Assembly (NCBI GenBank): GCA_049317645.1
Contig: JBMOHV010000035.1
Location: forward strand, 1 to 18,638
Source of the DNA: SYHX01 sp049317645
GTDB taxonomy: Bacteria > Bacteroidota > Bacteroidia > UBA7662
DNA length: 18,638 nt
Direction of reading: 5' to 3'
Part shown: piece by piece, positions 7,771 to 15,121 of the stretch
Layout: each line of letters begins with the position of its first letter
Position numbering within the stretch: the first letter of the stretch is position 1
Position numbers and translations under genes: made by a program
The notes under the pieces: model-generated
Seen by the model: the letters and a program-made list of their open reading frames with translations, nothing else
What the model was told of the DNA's origin: nothing
The model's database searches: none

Positions 7771-8106
7771 CTAGGTTAAAGGCTGGGCGGATTTGCGTCG
7801 ACTGCGCCAACGAAAAAAGACCAAGACAGGCAAGGCCAGGCCCATCCATCGCAGGTTTCCTTCCCCAAACAAGGCCCAACTCAAACCCCAAACAACCCCC
7901 ATAACCCAGATCATGCGCTGAATGCCGGCATAACGGTTGGTTCGGTTTAGGTTGGAGTTTCGGCGGTTAAAACGGATGCTTTTGATGGGCGCCGAAGGAT
8001 CAACCGGTGCTGCCTGGGAACCAAAAACGGGATCCGTATCCTTGGCGTAGAGGGGACGATAGGTAAAGCGCTTGTGGGGTGGCGTCTTAAAAAAGGAAAC
8101 CAACAT
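7771..8106 (-). CDS. Small membrane protein encoded just upstream of mutL
   Basis: A 111-residue protein with two hydrophobic segments (about 64-80 and 86-99), a very basic end (RWRSRRKS) and a basic N-terminal half. Its N-terminus, FFKTPPHKRFTYRPLYAKD, resembles short proteins next to mutL in other Bacteroidota, some of which carry the doubtful database name riboflavin synthase subunit beta; nothing here resembles riboflavin synthase. Function unknown. It is the first gene of the eight-gene minus-strand run. A TAnnTTTG box (TACCTTTG, minus strand, 8112-8119) lies only five bases before the ATG, so either the transcript has almost no leader or the match is chance. Confidence 0.75.
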   Translation of the reverse strand: MLVSFFKTPPHKRFTYRPLYAKDTDPVFGSQAAPVDPSAPIKSIRFNRRNSNLNRTNRYAGIQRMIWVMGVVWGLSWALFGEGNLRWMGLALPVLVFFRWRSRRKSAQPLT

Positions 8107-8111
8107 GGTTT

Positions 8112-8119
8112 CAAAGGTA
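8112..8119 (-). promoter_or_regulatory. Possible -7 box (TACCTTTG) for the mutL operon
   Basis: The minus strand matches the Bacteroidota TAnnTTTG element. No TTG/TTTG is seen 17-23 bases upstream and the box is only five bases from the ATG, so support is weak. Confidence 0.25.
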
Positions 8120-8136
8120 CGGCCTGCCGGGGATAG

Positions 8137-8144
8137 TAATTTTG
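8137..8144 (+). promoter_or_regulatory. Possible -7 box (TAATTTTG) for the thioredoxin gene
   Basis: The plus strand matches TAnnTTTG, 49 bases before the ATG at 8194, which leaves room for a leader of about 40 bases. No -33 TTG is seen at the expected distance. It is the only match I see for this gene in the 87-base divergent gap 8107-8193. Confidence 0.4.
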
Positions 8145-8193
8145 ACCTAAATTAGCGTTTCTCAATCATCCAGATTCTACAACCCTTCCAAAC

Positions 8194-8736
8194 ATGACAA
8201 GCTTCGCTCCCCTCCGTTCCTTTATCGTTACCGGCCTGGCCGTTGTACTCACCTGGGGTATCGCTCCCCTTGCCGCTTGGTCCCAACCCGGCGGCCTCAA
8301 AATCGGTGAAAAAGCCCCCGAAATCTCTCAAAGCGGGGTCGATGGCAAAGACCTCAAACTCTCTTCCCTCAAAGGAAAAATGGTTCTACTCGATTTTTGG
8401 GCTTCTTGGTGCCGGCCCTGCCGCTACGAAAACCCCAATGTTGTCAAGGCCTACGAAGCGTTCAAAGATTCACAATTCAAAACCGGCAAGGGTTTTACCG
8501 TTTTTTCGGTTTCGTTGGATAACCAAAAAGACCCCTGGCTCAAGGCCATCGTGGACGACAAATTGGTTTGGAAAGAGCATGTCTCCGACCTCAAGGGTTG
8601 GGGGAATGCCGCCGGACAGATGTACGGTGTTACCGGGATCCCCATGAGCTACCTGATTGACGGCAAGGGCGTCATCATCGCCAAAAACCTACGCGGTCCT
8701 GCCCTCGAAGAAACCCTCAAGCAGCACCTCAAGTAA
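8194..8736 (+). CDS. Exported TlpA/ResA-like thioredoxin-fold protein
   Basis: A 180-residue protein with an N-terminal signal peptide (basic Arg8, hydrophobic 10-26) and a likely cut after AAWS (27-30), leaving Gln31 first. The mature part is a peroxiredoxin/TlpA-type thioredoxin domain: LKIGEKAPEI (35-44), LLDFWASWCRPC (65-76) with redox Cys73 and Cys76, and the cis-proline in TGIPMSYLID (147-156, Pro150). Such proteins reduce or exchange disulfides in the periplasm, for example during cytochrome c maturation or oxidative stress; no cytochrome gene is nearby, so the partner is unknown. The gene stands alone, diverging from the mutL run and meeting the GSIII gene stop to stop. ATG 8194 is chosen because it begins a normal signal peptide. 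Confidence 0.9.
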   Translation: MTSFAPLRSFIVTGLAVVLTWGIAPLAAWSQPGGLKIGEKAPEISQSGVDGKDLKLSSLKGKMVLLDFWASWCRPCRYENPNVVKAYEAFKDSQFKTGKGFTVFSVSLDNQKDPWLKAIVDDKLVWKEHVSDLKGWGNAAGQMYGVTGIPMSYLIDGKGVIIAKNLRGPALEETLKQHLK

Positions 8737-8746
8737 TTATTTGAGG
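8727..8746. terminator. Possible bidirectional hairpin across two abutting stop codons
   Basis: Arms CCTCAA (8727-8732) and TTGAGG (8741-8746) pair perfectly, with an added G-T pair at 8733/8740 and TAATTA as the loop. The loop consists of the two stop codons, one for each strand. The stem is short and no strong T-run follows, so a terminator role is tentative. Confidence 0.4.
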
Positions 8747-10923
8747 AAGAGCAGCTCCCTGTATTTGGGGAGGGGCCACAACTCGTTGTCTACCAGTATT
8801 TCCAGTCGATCGGCATGGTCGCGGATGCTTTCCAGGTAAGGCTTTACTAGATCGCAATAAGCCTGGGCCATAGCGCGGGTTGAATCAATTTCGTTGGCTT
8901 TTTTGCGAGCGAGGCGCATCTTTTCGGTTTGTTCCACCATGGCCGAAATATGTTGGGCGATGGTTTCGGCCAATACCTTGAGGGAAGCCGAACTCTTGGC
9001 GTTCATGCCCAGTTCTTTTTGCAAACGCAGGTTTTCCATGCAGCGTTGCTGGTAGGCCATCGCCGCAGGAACTATTTGGGTCAAACTCAGCTCCCCAACC
9101 AAACGGGATTCAATCTGTATCTTCTTGATATAATTCTCCAGCATGATTTCATGGCGGGCTTCGATTTCCCGATGGCTGTAGACCCCTGTTTTTTCAAAAA
9201 GCTGGATGGTGGACTTGGAAACCATGGCATCCAAGGCATCCGGGGTCGTCCGAAAATTGGATAAGCCCCGTTTGGCGGCTTCTTTTTGCCATTCATCGCC
9301 GTAGCCATTCCCCTCAAAGCGAATTTTCTTGGTGGCTTTGATGTATTTCTGCAAAACCTTCAGAATCGCCCCTTCGCGGCTTTCTCCGTCCCCAATGGCC
9401 TTGTCCACCTCGGCCTTGAAGGCCGTTAAGCTTTGGGCCATCGCTGAATTGAGAACTGTCATGGCCGCGGCGCAATTGGACGCAGAACCAACGGCCCTTA
9501 ATTCAAATTTGTTGCCGGTAAACGCAAAGGGCGAAGTGCGGTTGCGGTCGGTATTGTCCAGCAATATTTCGGGAATCGCTTTGATATGGTGCATGAGCGA
9601 ACGCACCTCCACCTGATCCTTGTCCAGTTTGCCTTTTTCGATTTCATCCAAGACCCTGGACAATTGCTCGCCAAGAAAGGCCGACATAATGGCCGGTGGC
9701 GCCTCGTTGGCACCCAGTCGGTGATCGTTCCCGGCCGAGGCAATGGAAGCCCGAATCAAATCGGCATGGTCATGAAAGGCCTTGATGGCATTCACAAAAA
9801 AGGTCAAGAACATCAGATTGCTCTTGGGGGTCTTGCCAGGGGACAAAAGATTTTTGCCGGTATTGGTAGCCAGCGACCAATTGTTATGTTTTCCCGATCC
9901 GTTGACGCCCGCAAAGGGCTTTTCGTGCAATAACACACTGAGCCCGTGGCGCTTCGCGATTTTCTCCATCAGGTCCATTAGGAGCTGGTTATGGTCCACC
10001 GCCAAGTTGATTTCTTCAAAAAGCGGCGCACACTCAAACTGTCCCGGAGCCACCTCGTTGTGCCGGGTCTTGAGGGGAATGCCCAGACGATAGGCCTCGT
10101 TTTCGAAGTCCACCATAAAGGCATGAACGCGTTCCGGTATGGTCCCAAAATAATGGTCCTCCAATTGCTGACCGCGGGCGGCCCCGTGTCCAAAAAGGGT
10201 GCGGCCCGACAAAACCAAATCAGGACGTGCATCAAACAAGGCCGAGTCCACCAAAAAATACTCCTGCTCTACGCCCAATGTGGGATAAACCCGGGTGATG
10301 TTTTTGTCAAAGTATTGGCAAACCGCGACGCCGGCTTTTTCGACAGCCGCCAGCGATTTGAGCAAGGGGGATTTGTAATCCAAGGACTCCCCGGTATAGG
10401 AGACAAAGATGGTTGGAATGCAAAGGGTTTTACCGGCAGGGCTCTCCAACACAAAGGCCGGGGAACTGGGATCCCAAGCAGTGTACCCCCGGGCCTCAAA
10501 GGTGTTACGAATGCCGCCGTTGGGAAAAGAGGAGGCATCCGGTTCTTGTTGGACCAAAGCCCCACCACTAAAGGCCTCGATGGCTTCCCCGTCGTTGTTG
10601 AGCGAGAAGAAGCTATCGTGCTTTTCGGCCGTGGAACCCGTCAGCGGCTGAAACCAGTGGGTATAATGGGTGGCACCTTTGGCCAGAGCCCAGTTTTTCA
10701 TGCCATTGGCGACCTGCCGCGCTACATCGGGCGTAATGCCGTGCCCCAAATCAATGGCCTCCAAAAGCGATTCGTAAATTTCTGGGGATAGAAATTCCCG
10801 CATGGCCTTTTTGTTAAAGACACTCTCACCAAAGCGCTCGGAACTTTTGAAAACCGTTTCCGGAAGCGTTGAGCCCTGATTTTGGCGAATACTGGCAAGG
10901 GATTGCATGCGGAGGCTGCTCAT
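8737..10923 (-). CDS. glnN: Glutamine synthetase type III
   Basis: A 728-residue enzyme, the normal size for GSIII, which forms glutamine from glutamate, ammonia and ATP in the cytoplasm and is typical of Bacteroidota and some other lineages. Signature stretches: GATHYTHWFQPLTGSTAEKHD (about 83-103), the GSIII-specific PNGGIRNTFEARGYTAWD region (134-151), GVEQEYFLVD (217-226), TRHNEVAPGQFE (286-297), KPFAGVNGSGKHNNWSL (335-351) and the ATP/glutamate site NDHRLGANEAPPAI (399-412). The C-terminal third is largely helical, as in the family. The gene is monocistronic: it converges with the thioredoxin gene and diverges from the gene at 11217. A TATTTTTG box at 10973-10980 gives a leader of about 45 bases. 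I see no nitrogen-regulator site that I can name. Confidence 0.97.
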   Translation of the reverse strand: MSSLRMQSLASIRQNQGSTLPETVFKSSERFGESVFNKKAMREFLSPEIYESLLEAIDLGHGITPDVARQVANGMKNWALAKGATHYTHWFQPLTGSTAEKHDSFFSLNNDGEAIEAFSGGALVQQEPDASSFPNGGIRNTFEARGYTAWDPSSPAFVLESPAGKTLCIPTIFVSYTGESLDYKSPLLKSLAAVEKAGVAVCQYFDKNITRVYPTLGVEQEYFLVDSALFDARPDLVLSGRTLFGHGAARGQQLEDHYFGTIPERVHAFMVDFENEAYRLGIPLKTRHNEVAPGQFECAPLFEEINLAVDHNQLLMDLMEKIAKRHGLSVLLHEKPFAGVNGSGKHNNWSLATNTGKNLLSPGKTPKSNLMFLTFFVNAIKAFHDHADLIRASIASAGNDHRLGANEAPPAIMSAFLGEQLSRVLDEIEKGKLDKDQVEVRSLMHHIKAIPEILLDNTDRNRTSPFAFTGNKFELRAVGSASNCAAAMTVLNSAMAQSLTAFKAEVDKAIGDGESREGAILKVLQKYIKATKKIRFEGNGYGDEWQKEAAKRGLSNFRTTPDALDAMVSKSTIQLFEKTGVYSHREIEARHEIMLENYIKKIQIESRLVGELSLTQIVPAAMAYQQRCMENLRLQKELGMNAKSSASLKVLAETIAQHISAMVEQTEKMRLARKKANEIDSTRAMAQAYCDLVKPYLESIRDHADRLEILVDNELWPLPKYRELLFLK

Positions 10924-10972
10924 AATTTGGTTGGATTAAAGGGATTGGGGGATGCTTTGGGGGAATTTTGGA

Positions 10973-10980
10973 CAAAAATA
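10973..10980 (-). promoter_or_regulatory. Possible -7 box (TATTTTTG) for GSIII
   Basis: The minus strand matches TAnnTTTG, 49 bases before the GSIII ATG, in an AT-rich gap. No TTG is found 17-23 bases upstream. Confidence 0.4.
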
Positions 10981-11205
10981 CGACTTTCGACATTTTTTTG
11001 CTCTGTTTCCTTATTTTTTGGACTTTTTTTAGAAAAAAGAGGCCCCGTGGGGGTTATTACTTGATTTTTTCGTGAATTTTTGAAATTAAATAGATGTTTG
11101 GGGGGAATTACTATCAAAAAAAATCGGTTTACCCGCAAAAAACATATTATGATTTAATTAAATAAATTGCCGATAAGCCGCGCCCATCTCGGGGGTTAAA
11201 ACATG

Positions 11206-11213
11206 TATTTTTG
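11206..11213 (+). promoter_or_regulatory. TATTTTTG box just before the exported-protein gene
   Basis: It matches TAnnTTTG but ends only three bases before the ATG at 11217, which would imply a leaderless transcript or a later start codon. No -33 element is seen. The same box with the same three-base spacing precedes the ftsK GTG. Confidence 0.25.
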
Positions 11214-11216
11214 GGC

Positions 11217-11894
11217 ATGAAATGCCTACTCGGCCCCTTTTTTGGGCTCAAAACCTGCTTAATCGCCTTTCTCTTAACCACCTCGATCCACCACCGCGCA
11301 GAGTCCATGGGCCCGGGATCCAAGGTTCGCATCCAGTCAAACGCCCCCGAAAGCTCTGTTTACCGCAAAACCCAGGGTAAAGGCCTGCCCATCTCGCTTT
11401 TGGAACGCTTTCGTAACGAATTTCCTGCGGCCGTTGAGGTCCACTGGGAGCAAAAGAAAGTCTCCAGCTCTTCGGCCGTTCAGGCTGAGACCCAAATCAC
11501 CCTCACCCACCGGGTCCGCGGTTGGAACCTGGGACAATCCTTTGCCGCGGAGTACCCGACCGGAGCCCAAGCCGCCTCCATGGTGCATACCCTCGAACGT
11601 CCGGAGGACCTGGCCGTTGATCAACGGAGTGAAATCCTGAGACGTTGGCCGGACCAAACTTGTGTTGCGGTTATGAGTAGCCGGCCCCGCAACGGTGTCC
11701 CCACCTACAAAGTATTGTTACAAAACAGCGGCTCCCAGCGATACCGCGTTGAGGCCTTGGAATCGCCCGATGCCAAAACCGTATCCCCCTGCCCCGAAGG
11801 GTCCAAACCGGCCCGTCGTCCACGCCTCAGCTCCGATCAACAACGGTTGGTCTACTTGCTTCAAACTTGCCCAGCCAATTCTCCTCAACCCTAA
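11217..11894 (+). CDS. Unrecognised exported protein, possibly with PepSY-like repeats
   Basis: I do not firmly recognise this 225-residue protein. The N-terminus has a hydrophobic stretch (about 12-23) after a Lys, consistent with a signal peptide or anchor. Two segments look like repeats of a small alpha/beta unit: SLLERFRNEFPAAVEVHWEQ (60-79), followed by strand-like residues 90-112, and DQRSEILRRWPDQTCVAVMS (135-154), followed by TYKVLLQ (163-169). A helix, then a P-x-x-x-x-V-x-W turn, then a strand recalls the PepSY-like (beta-lactamase-inhibitor-like) domains that Bacteroidota export, but this is a weak resemblance. The tail is Pro/Arg-rich with a lone Cys192 and Cys218. ATG 11217 is preferred over a TTG two codons earlier. 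Its stop lies two bases before the purL ATG, so the two are probably co-transcribed. Confidence 0.6.
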   Translation: MKCLLGPFFGLKTCLIAFLLTTSIHHRAESMGPGSKVRIQSNAPESSVYRKTQGKGLPISLLERFRNEFPAAVEVHWEQKKVSSSSAVQAETQITLTHRVRGWNLGQSFAAEYPTGAQAASMVHTLERPEDLAVDQRSEILRRWPDQTCVAVMSSRPRNGVPTYKVLLQNSGSQRYRVEALESPDAKTVSPCPEGSKPARRPRLSSDQQRLVYLLQTCPANSPQP

Positions 11895-11896
11895 GC

Positions 11897-14194
11897 ATGG
11901 ATCCTCTACCATCCTCCGCCAACCCACACGGGTCTCCCCTTTCCTCTCCTTTGCCCAACGATGGCTTGGCTCAACCCTCGGTGGAGTCCGCCGTTCAATT
12001 GGGTCTTTTGCCGGAAGAATTTGAACACATCCGGGAAATTCTGGGACGTGTTCCCAATTTTACCGAACTCAGCATTTACTCGGTCATGTGGAGCGAACAT
12101 TGTTCCTACAAAAATTCCATCAAATGGCTCAAAACCCTGCCCAAGGACGGCGAAGGCATGTTGGCCAAGGCGGGGGAAGAAAATGCGGGGCTGGTGGATA
12201 TCGGCGATGGCTTGGCCTGCGCTTTCAAAATCGAATCGCACAATCACCCCTCGGCGATCGAGCCCTACCAAGGCGCTGCCACCGGCGTGGGTGGTATCAA
12301 CCGGGATATTTTCACCATGGGAGCCCGACCCATTGCCCAACTAAACAGCCTGCGCTTTGGGAACCCAAACCACCCCAAAACCCGCTGGCTCATGCGAGGT
12401 ATTGTCAAAGGAATCGGCGATTATGGAAACGCCTTCGGAATTCCTACCGTGGGCGGTGAGGTCTTTTTTGACGATAGCTTTCAAATCAATCCCCTGGTCA
12501 ATGCCATGAGCGCCGGCATTGTCAAACACGGCCAGACCGTAAAAGCCTTGGCCGAAGGGCCCGGTAACCCGGTCTTTATTGTTGGCTCACGCACCGGCAA
12601 AGACGGGATTCACGGAGCGGCCTTTGCCTCCAAAGATTTGGGCGAAAACGCGGCCGAAGACCTTCCATCGGTGCAGGTTGGGGATCCTTTTCAGGAAAAA
12701 TTGCTGCTCGAGGCGACGTTGGAGCTGATCCAAACCGGTCATGTCGTGGGCATGCAGGATATGGGCGCTGCAGGCATTGCCTGTTCGACCTCCGAAATGT
12801 CCGCCAAGGGATCCTGCGGAATGCGGATTGATCTGGACAAAGTCCCGACCCGCCAGGCCCGTATGCAGCCTTGGGAATTGTTGTTATCGGAATCGCAGGA
12901 ACGCATGTTGGTGGTCGGTCACAAGGGGTACGAAAAGGAAATTGCCGAGGTTTTTGCACGCTGGGATTTACCCTGCGAACAAATCGGCGAAGTCACCGAA
13001 GGGCCGCTCCTTTCTTATTACGACCAAGGACGCTTGGTGGCGGCCGTTCCGGCCGAAAGCCTGGTTCTGGGCGGTGGGGCGCCGGTTTACGAAAGAGCCT
13101 ACCAGGAACCGGCCTACCAAGCCACCATCAAAGCCTTTGATCCGACCTCTGTCCCGGTCCCCGGTCCGAATCGCGATGCGATGTTACCGATCATGGAACA
13201 CCTGGCTTCCCATCCCAACCTCTGCTCCAAAGGCTGGGTCGCCCAACAATACGACGATACCATCGGTACGGCGTACATGGGCACCCGTCAGCCTTCGGAT
13301 GCGGCCCTGGTTTTGGTCCGCGATACCCAAAAATCCCTGGCCCTCACGGTGGATTGCAATTCCCGTTATGTCTACGCCGATCCCCATCGAGGAACCGCGA
13401 TCGCGGTGGCCGAAGCCGCTCGTAACATTGTTTGTTCGGGGGCAAGACCCCTGGCGGTGACCAATTGCCTCAATTTTGGAAACCCCTACAATCCCGAAGT
13501 TTACTGGCAATTTGTGGGCGCCATTCAAGGAATGAGCGAAGCCTGTATCGCGCTGGGGACCCCGGTAACGGGGGGCAATGTTAGCTTTTACAACCAATCA
13601 TCGTACGAGGGTCCGGTTATGCCCTCCCCGGTGATTGGGATGCTGGGTATCCTGGAGGATCCTACCCATCAACAAACCCTGGACTTCAAACAAGAAGGAG
13701 ATCTCCTCTACCTGCTGGGGCCTGTCACCGATGACCTCGGATCTTCCCAATACCTCTACACCTACCGCGGTCTATCGCACAGTCCCTGTCCTCGGTTGGA
13801 TTTGCAAGAAGAAAAATTATTGCACCAAACGCTTCAGGATTTAACCCGTCGTCAATTGGTGTTATCCATGCACGATGTCTCGGACGGTGGGTTGTTTTTG
13901 AGCCTCCTCGAAGGGGCCTTGCATCGCGGTTTGGGTTTTGATGTTCAATCCGATTCCGGTATCCGGCGAGACGCCTTTTGGTTTGGAGAAGGCCAAAGCC
14001 GGGCTGTGATTAGCGTGGACCCCAGCGAACAGTACGCCTTGGAGCAATGCTTGAGCAACAGCGGTTTGGCCTACCAATCCCTGGGCCGTGTGACCTCGGG
14101 TTCCGTGCATCTGGATGGCGTTGAATTCCCTGGTATTCAGCATTGGGCGGACCTGTACCAAAACTCCTTGGGGCGTCTCATGAACAACGCCTAG
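11897..14194 (+). CDS. purL: Phosphoribosylformylglycinamidine synthase, small-type PurL subunit
   Basis: A 765-residue ATP-dependent synthetase subunit that makes FGAM from FGAR in purine synthesis. Motifs: MWSEHCSYKNS (64-74, His68), the ATP/FGAR loop ESHNHPSAIEPYQGAATGVG (113-132), NRDIFTMGARPIA (135-147), GMQDMGAAGIACSTSEMSAKG (near 285), VTGGNVSFYNQ (near 565) and MHDVSDGGLFLSLLEGAL toward the end. The length matches the Bacillus-type PurL (about 740) rather than the 1,200-1,300-residue fused enzyme, so it should need separate PurQ (glutaminase) and PurS, which are not in this window. It has an extra Ser/Pro-rich N-terminus of about 30 residues before AVQLGLLPEE. ATG 11897 is used; a TTG 30 bases upstream lies inside the preceding gene. 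Confidence 0.97.
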   Translation: MDPLPSSANPHGSPLSSPLPNDGLAQPSVESAVQLGLLPEEFEHIREILGRVPNFTELSIYSVMWSEHCSYKNSIKWLKTLPKDGEGMLAKAGEENAGLVDIGDGLACAFKIESHNHPSAIEPYQGAATGVGGINRDIFTMGARPIAQLNSLRFGNPNHPKTRWLMRGIVKGIGDYGNAFGIPTVGGEVFFDDSFQINPLVNAMSAGIVKHGQTVKALAEGPGNPVFIVGSRTGKDGIHGAAFASKDLGENAAEDLPSVQVGDPFQEKLLLEATLELIQTGHVVGMQDMGAAGIACSTSEMSAKGSCGMRIDLDKVPTRQARMQPWELLLSESQERMLVVGHKGYEKEIAEVFARWDLPCEQIGEVTEGPLLSYYDQGRLVAAVPAESLVLGGGAPVYERAYQEPAYQATIKAFDPTSVPVPGPNRDAMLPIMEHLASHPNLCSKGWVAQQYDDTIGTAYMGTRQPSDAALVLVRDTQKSLALTVDCNSRYVYADPHRGTAIAVAEAARNIVCSGARPLAVTNCLNFGNPYNPEVYWQFVGAIQGMSEACIALGTPVTGGNVSFYNQSSYEGPVMPSPVIGMLGILEDPTHQQTLDFKQEGDLLYLLGPVTDDLGSSQYLYTYRGLSHSPCPRLDLQEEKLLHQTLQDLTRRQLVLSMHDVSDGGLFLSLLEGALHRGLGFDVQSDSGIRRDAFWFGEGQSRAVISVDPSEQYALEQCLSNSGLAYQSLGRVTSGSVHLDGVEFPGIQHWADLYQNSLGRLMNNA

Positions 14195-14199
14195 CCAGA

Positions 14200-14233
14200 G
14201 GGTTCAACGAGCCAAAGGGTTCAACGAGCCAAA
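14200..14233. repeat. Two tandem copies of a 17-base unit
   Basis: GGGTTCAACGAGCCAAA occurs twice head to tail (14200-14216, 14217-14233). A partial, one-mismatch copy of its end (GCCAGA, 14194-14199) comes just before, overlapping the purL stop. It lies in the 54-base gap between the convergent genes purL and nadC. Confidence 0.9.
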
Positions 14234-14237
14234 GGTC

Positions 14238-14249
14238 GCCCCGCGGGGC
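14238..14249. terminator. GC-rich palindrome between purL and nadC
   Basis: GCCCCGCGGGGC is a perfect 12-base palindrome that touches the nadC stop codon. As RNA it allows only a four-pair stem with a four-base loop and no T-run follows, so a terminator role for the two convergent genes is a guess. Confidence 0.3.
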
Positions 14250-15121
14250 TAGGAAGTAACGGAGCGAATTTTGAGGCTGAGGTCCAGGGCCTCCACGCTA
14301 TGGGTCAAAGCCCCAATGGACAAGAAGTGAACGCCTGTTTCGGCATAAGCCACCAAATTATTCCATCGAATGTTACCGCTGGCCTCGGTGATTTGTTCCG
14401 GACCCAGCCAGGCCACGGCTTCGCGCAGGTTTTCCACTCCAAAATTATCCAACAAAATTCGATCAACCCGGCCGGCAGAACACAACGCTTGAAGTTCCTC
14501 CATCGATCGGACTTCAAAAACGACCGGCAAGTCCAGACCATGGCGCTCCAGGTAGGAGCGAACGGCCGCCAGGGCAGGTGCCACTCCACCGCAGGCATCG
14601 ACATGGTTGTCTTTGACCAGAATCGCATCGTACAATCCAAAGCGATGGTTGACACCCCCGCCCCAACGCACCGCTTCCTTCTCGATCAACCTGTTCAAAG
14701 GCGTGGTTTTGCGGGTATCCAGCAAACGGCAAGGCGTATGTGCAATGGCCTTGGACCAAAGCCGGGTCCGGGTGGCGATGCCACTCATTCGCTGCATGAT
14801 GTTCAGCAAAAGGCGCTCGGCCTGTAGAATGGAAGCGATGCGGCCCCTGACTTCCATCGCCGCGGTCCCGGCCTGAACTTCCTGCCCATCCACGCAATGC
14901 ACCTGGATTTCTAATTCAGGATCGACGGCGTGCAAGACCAAGCCAGCGTATTCCAAACCGGCCAAGACACCGTCCGCCTTGACCCACAGGACCGCTTGAC
15001 CCCGCTGTTCAGGAGGTATGCAAGCCAAGGTGGTATGATCCCCGCTGCCCAAATCCTCTTCCAAGGCCAGGCGGATGTACTCAAGAGGACTCAGCGAAGG
15101 ACGATGCGATAAATTTTCCAT
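14249..15121 (-). CDS. nadC: Nicotinate-nucleotide pyrophosphorylase (carboxylating)
   Basis: A 290-residue quinolinate phosphoribosyltransferase that forms nicotinic acid mononucleotide from quinolinate and PRPP in de novo NAD synthesis. Motifs: EEDLGSGDHTT (21-31), QAERLLLNIMQRMSGIATRT (100-119), LLDTRKTTPLNR (133-144), GGGVNHRFGLYDAILVKDNH (154-173) with His159, Arg160, Lys170 and His173, then FEVRS (202-206), RILLDNF (221-227) and EASGNI (246-251). The length equals that of known NadC proteins. ATG 15121 gives MENLSHRPSLSP; a longer frame upstream runs back through the neighbouring gene and lacks family sequence. The start overlaps the end of the DUF4783-like gene by 31 bases. nadA and nadB are not in the window. 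Confidence 0.96.
   Translation of the reverse strand: MENLSHRPSLSPLEYIRLALEEDLGSGDHTTLACIPPEQRGQAVLWVKADGVLAGLEYAGLVLHAVDPELEIQVHCVDGQEVQAGTAAMEVRGRIASILQAERLLLNIMQRMSGIATRTRLWSKAIAHTPCRLLDTRKTTPLNRLIEKEAVRWGGGVNHRFGLYDAILVKDNHVDACGGVAPALAAVRSYLERHGLDLPVVFEVRSMEELQALCSAGRVDRILLDNFGVENLREAVAWLGPEQITEASGNIRWNNLVAYAETGVHFLSIGALTHSVEALDLSLKIRSVTS

Larger units (their letters stand above)
10924..11216. other. AT-rich divergent intergenic region
   Basis: 293 bases without a credible gene, clearly richer in A and T than the flanking genes. It holds a TATTTTTG box toward GSIII (10973-10980), another toward the plus-strand gene (11206-11213), an inverted repeat CTTTTTT-TAG-AAAAAAG (11023-11039) and the perfect 12-base palindrome ATTTAATTAAAT (11152-11163). 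The palindromes could be regulator sites for either gene, or simply a result of base composition. Confidence 0.6.

Noticed and set aside
9991..10791. 266-codon plus-strand open frame
   Set aside because: It is antisense to highly conserved GSIII sequence and has no family-like motifs; long antisense frames are expected from the codon bias of these genes.
11041..11056. GGCCCC/GGGGG hairpin as a rho-independent terminator
   Set aside because: It allows only three or four pairs with a tiny loop, and lies between divergent genes where no transcript is expected to end.
12741..13460. 239-codon plus-strand frame inside purL
   Set aside because: It is a frame-shifted shadow of purL, rich in Arg, Pro and Trp, with no recognisable domain.
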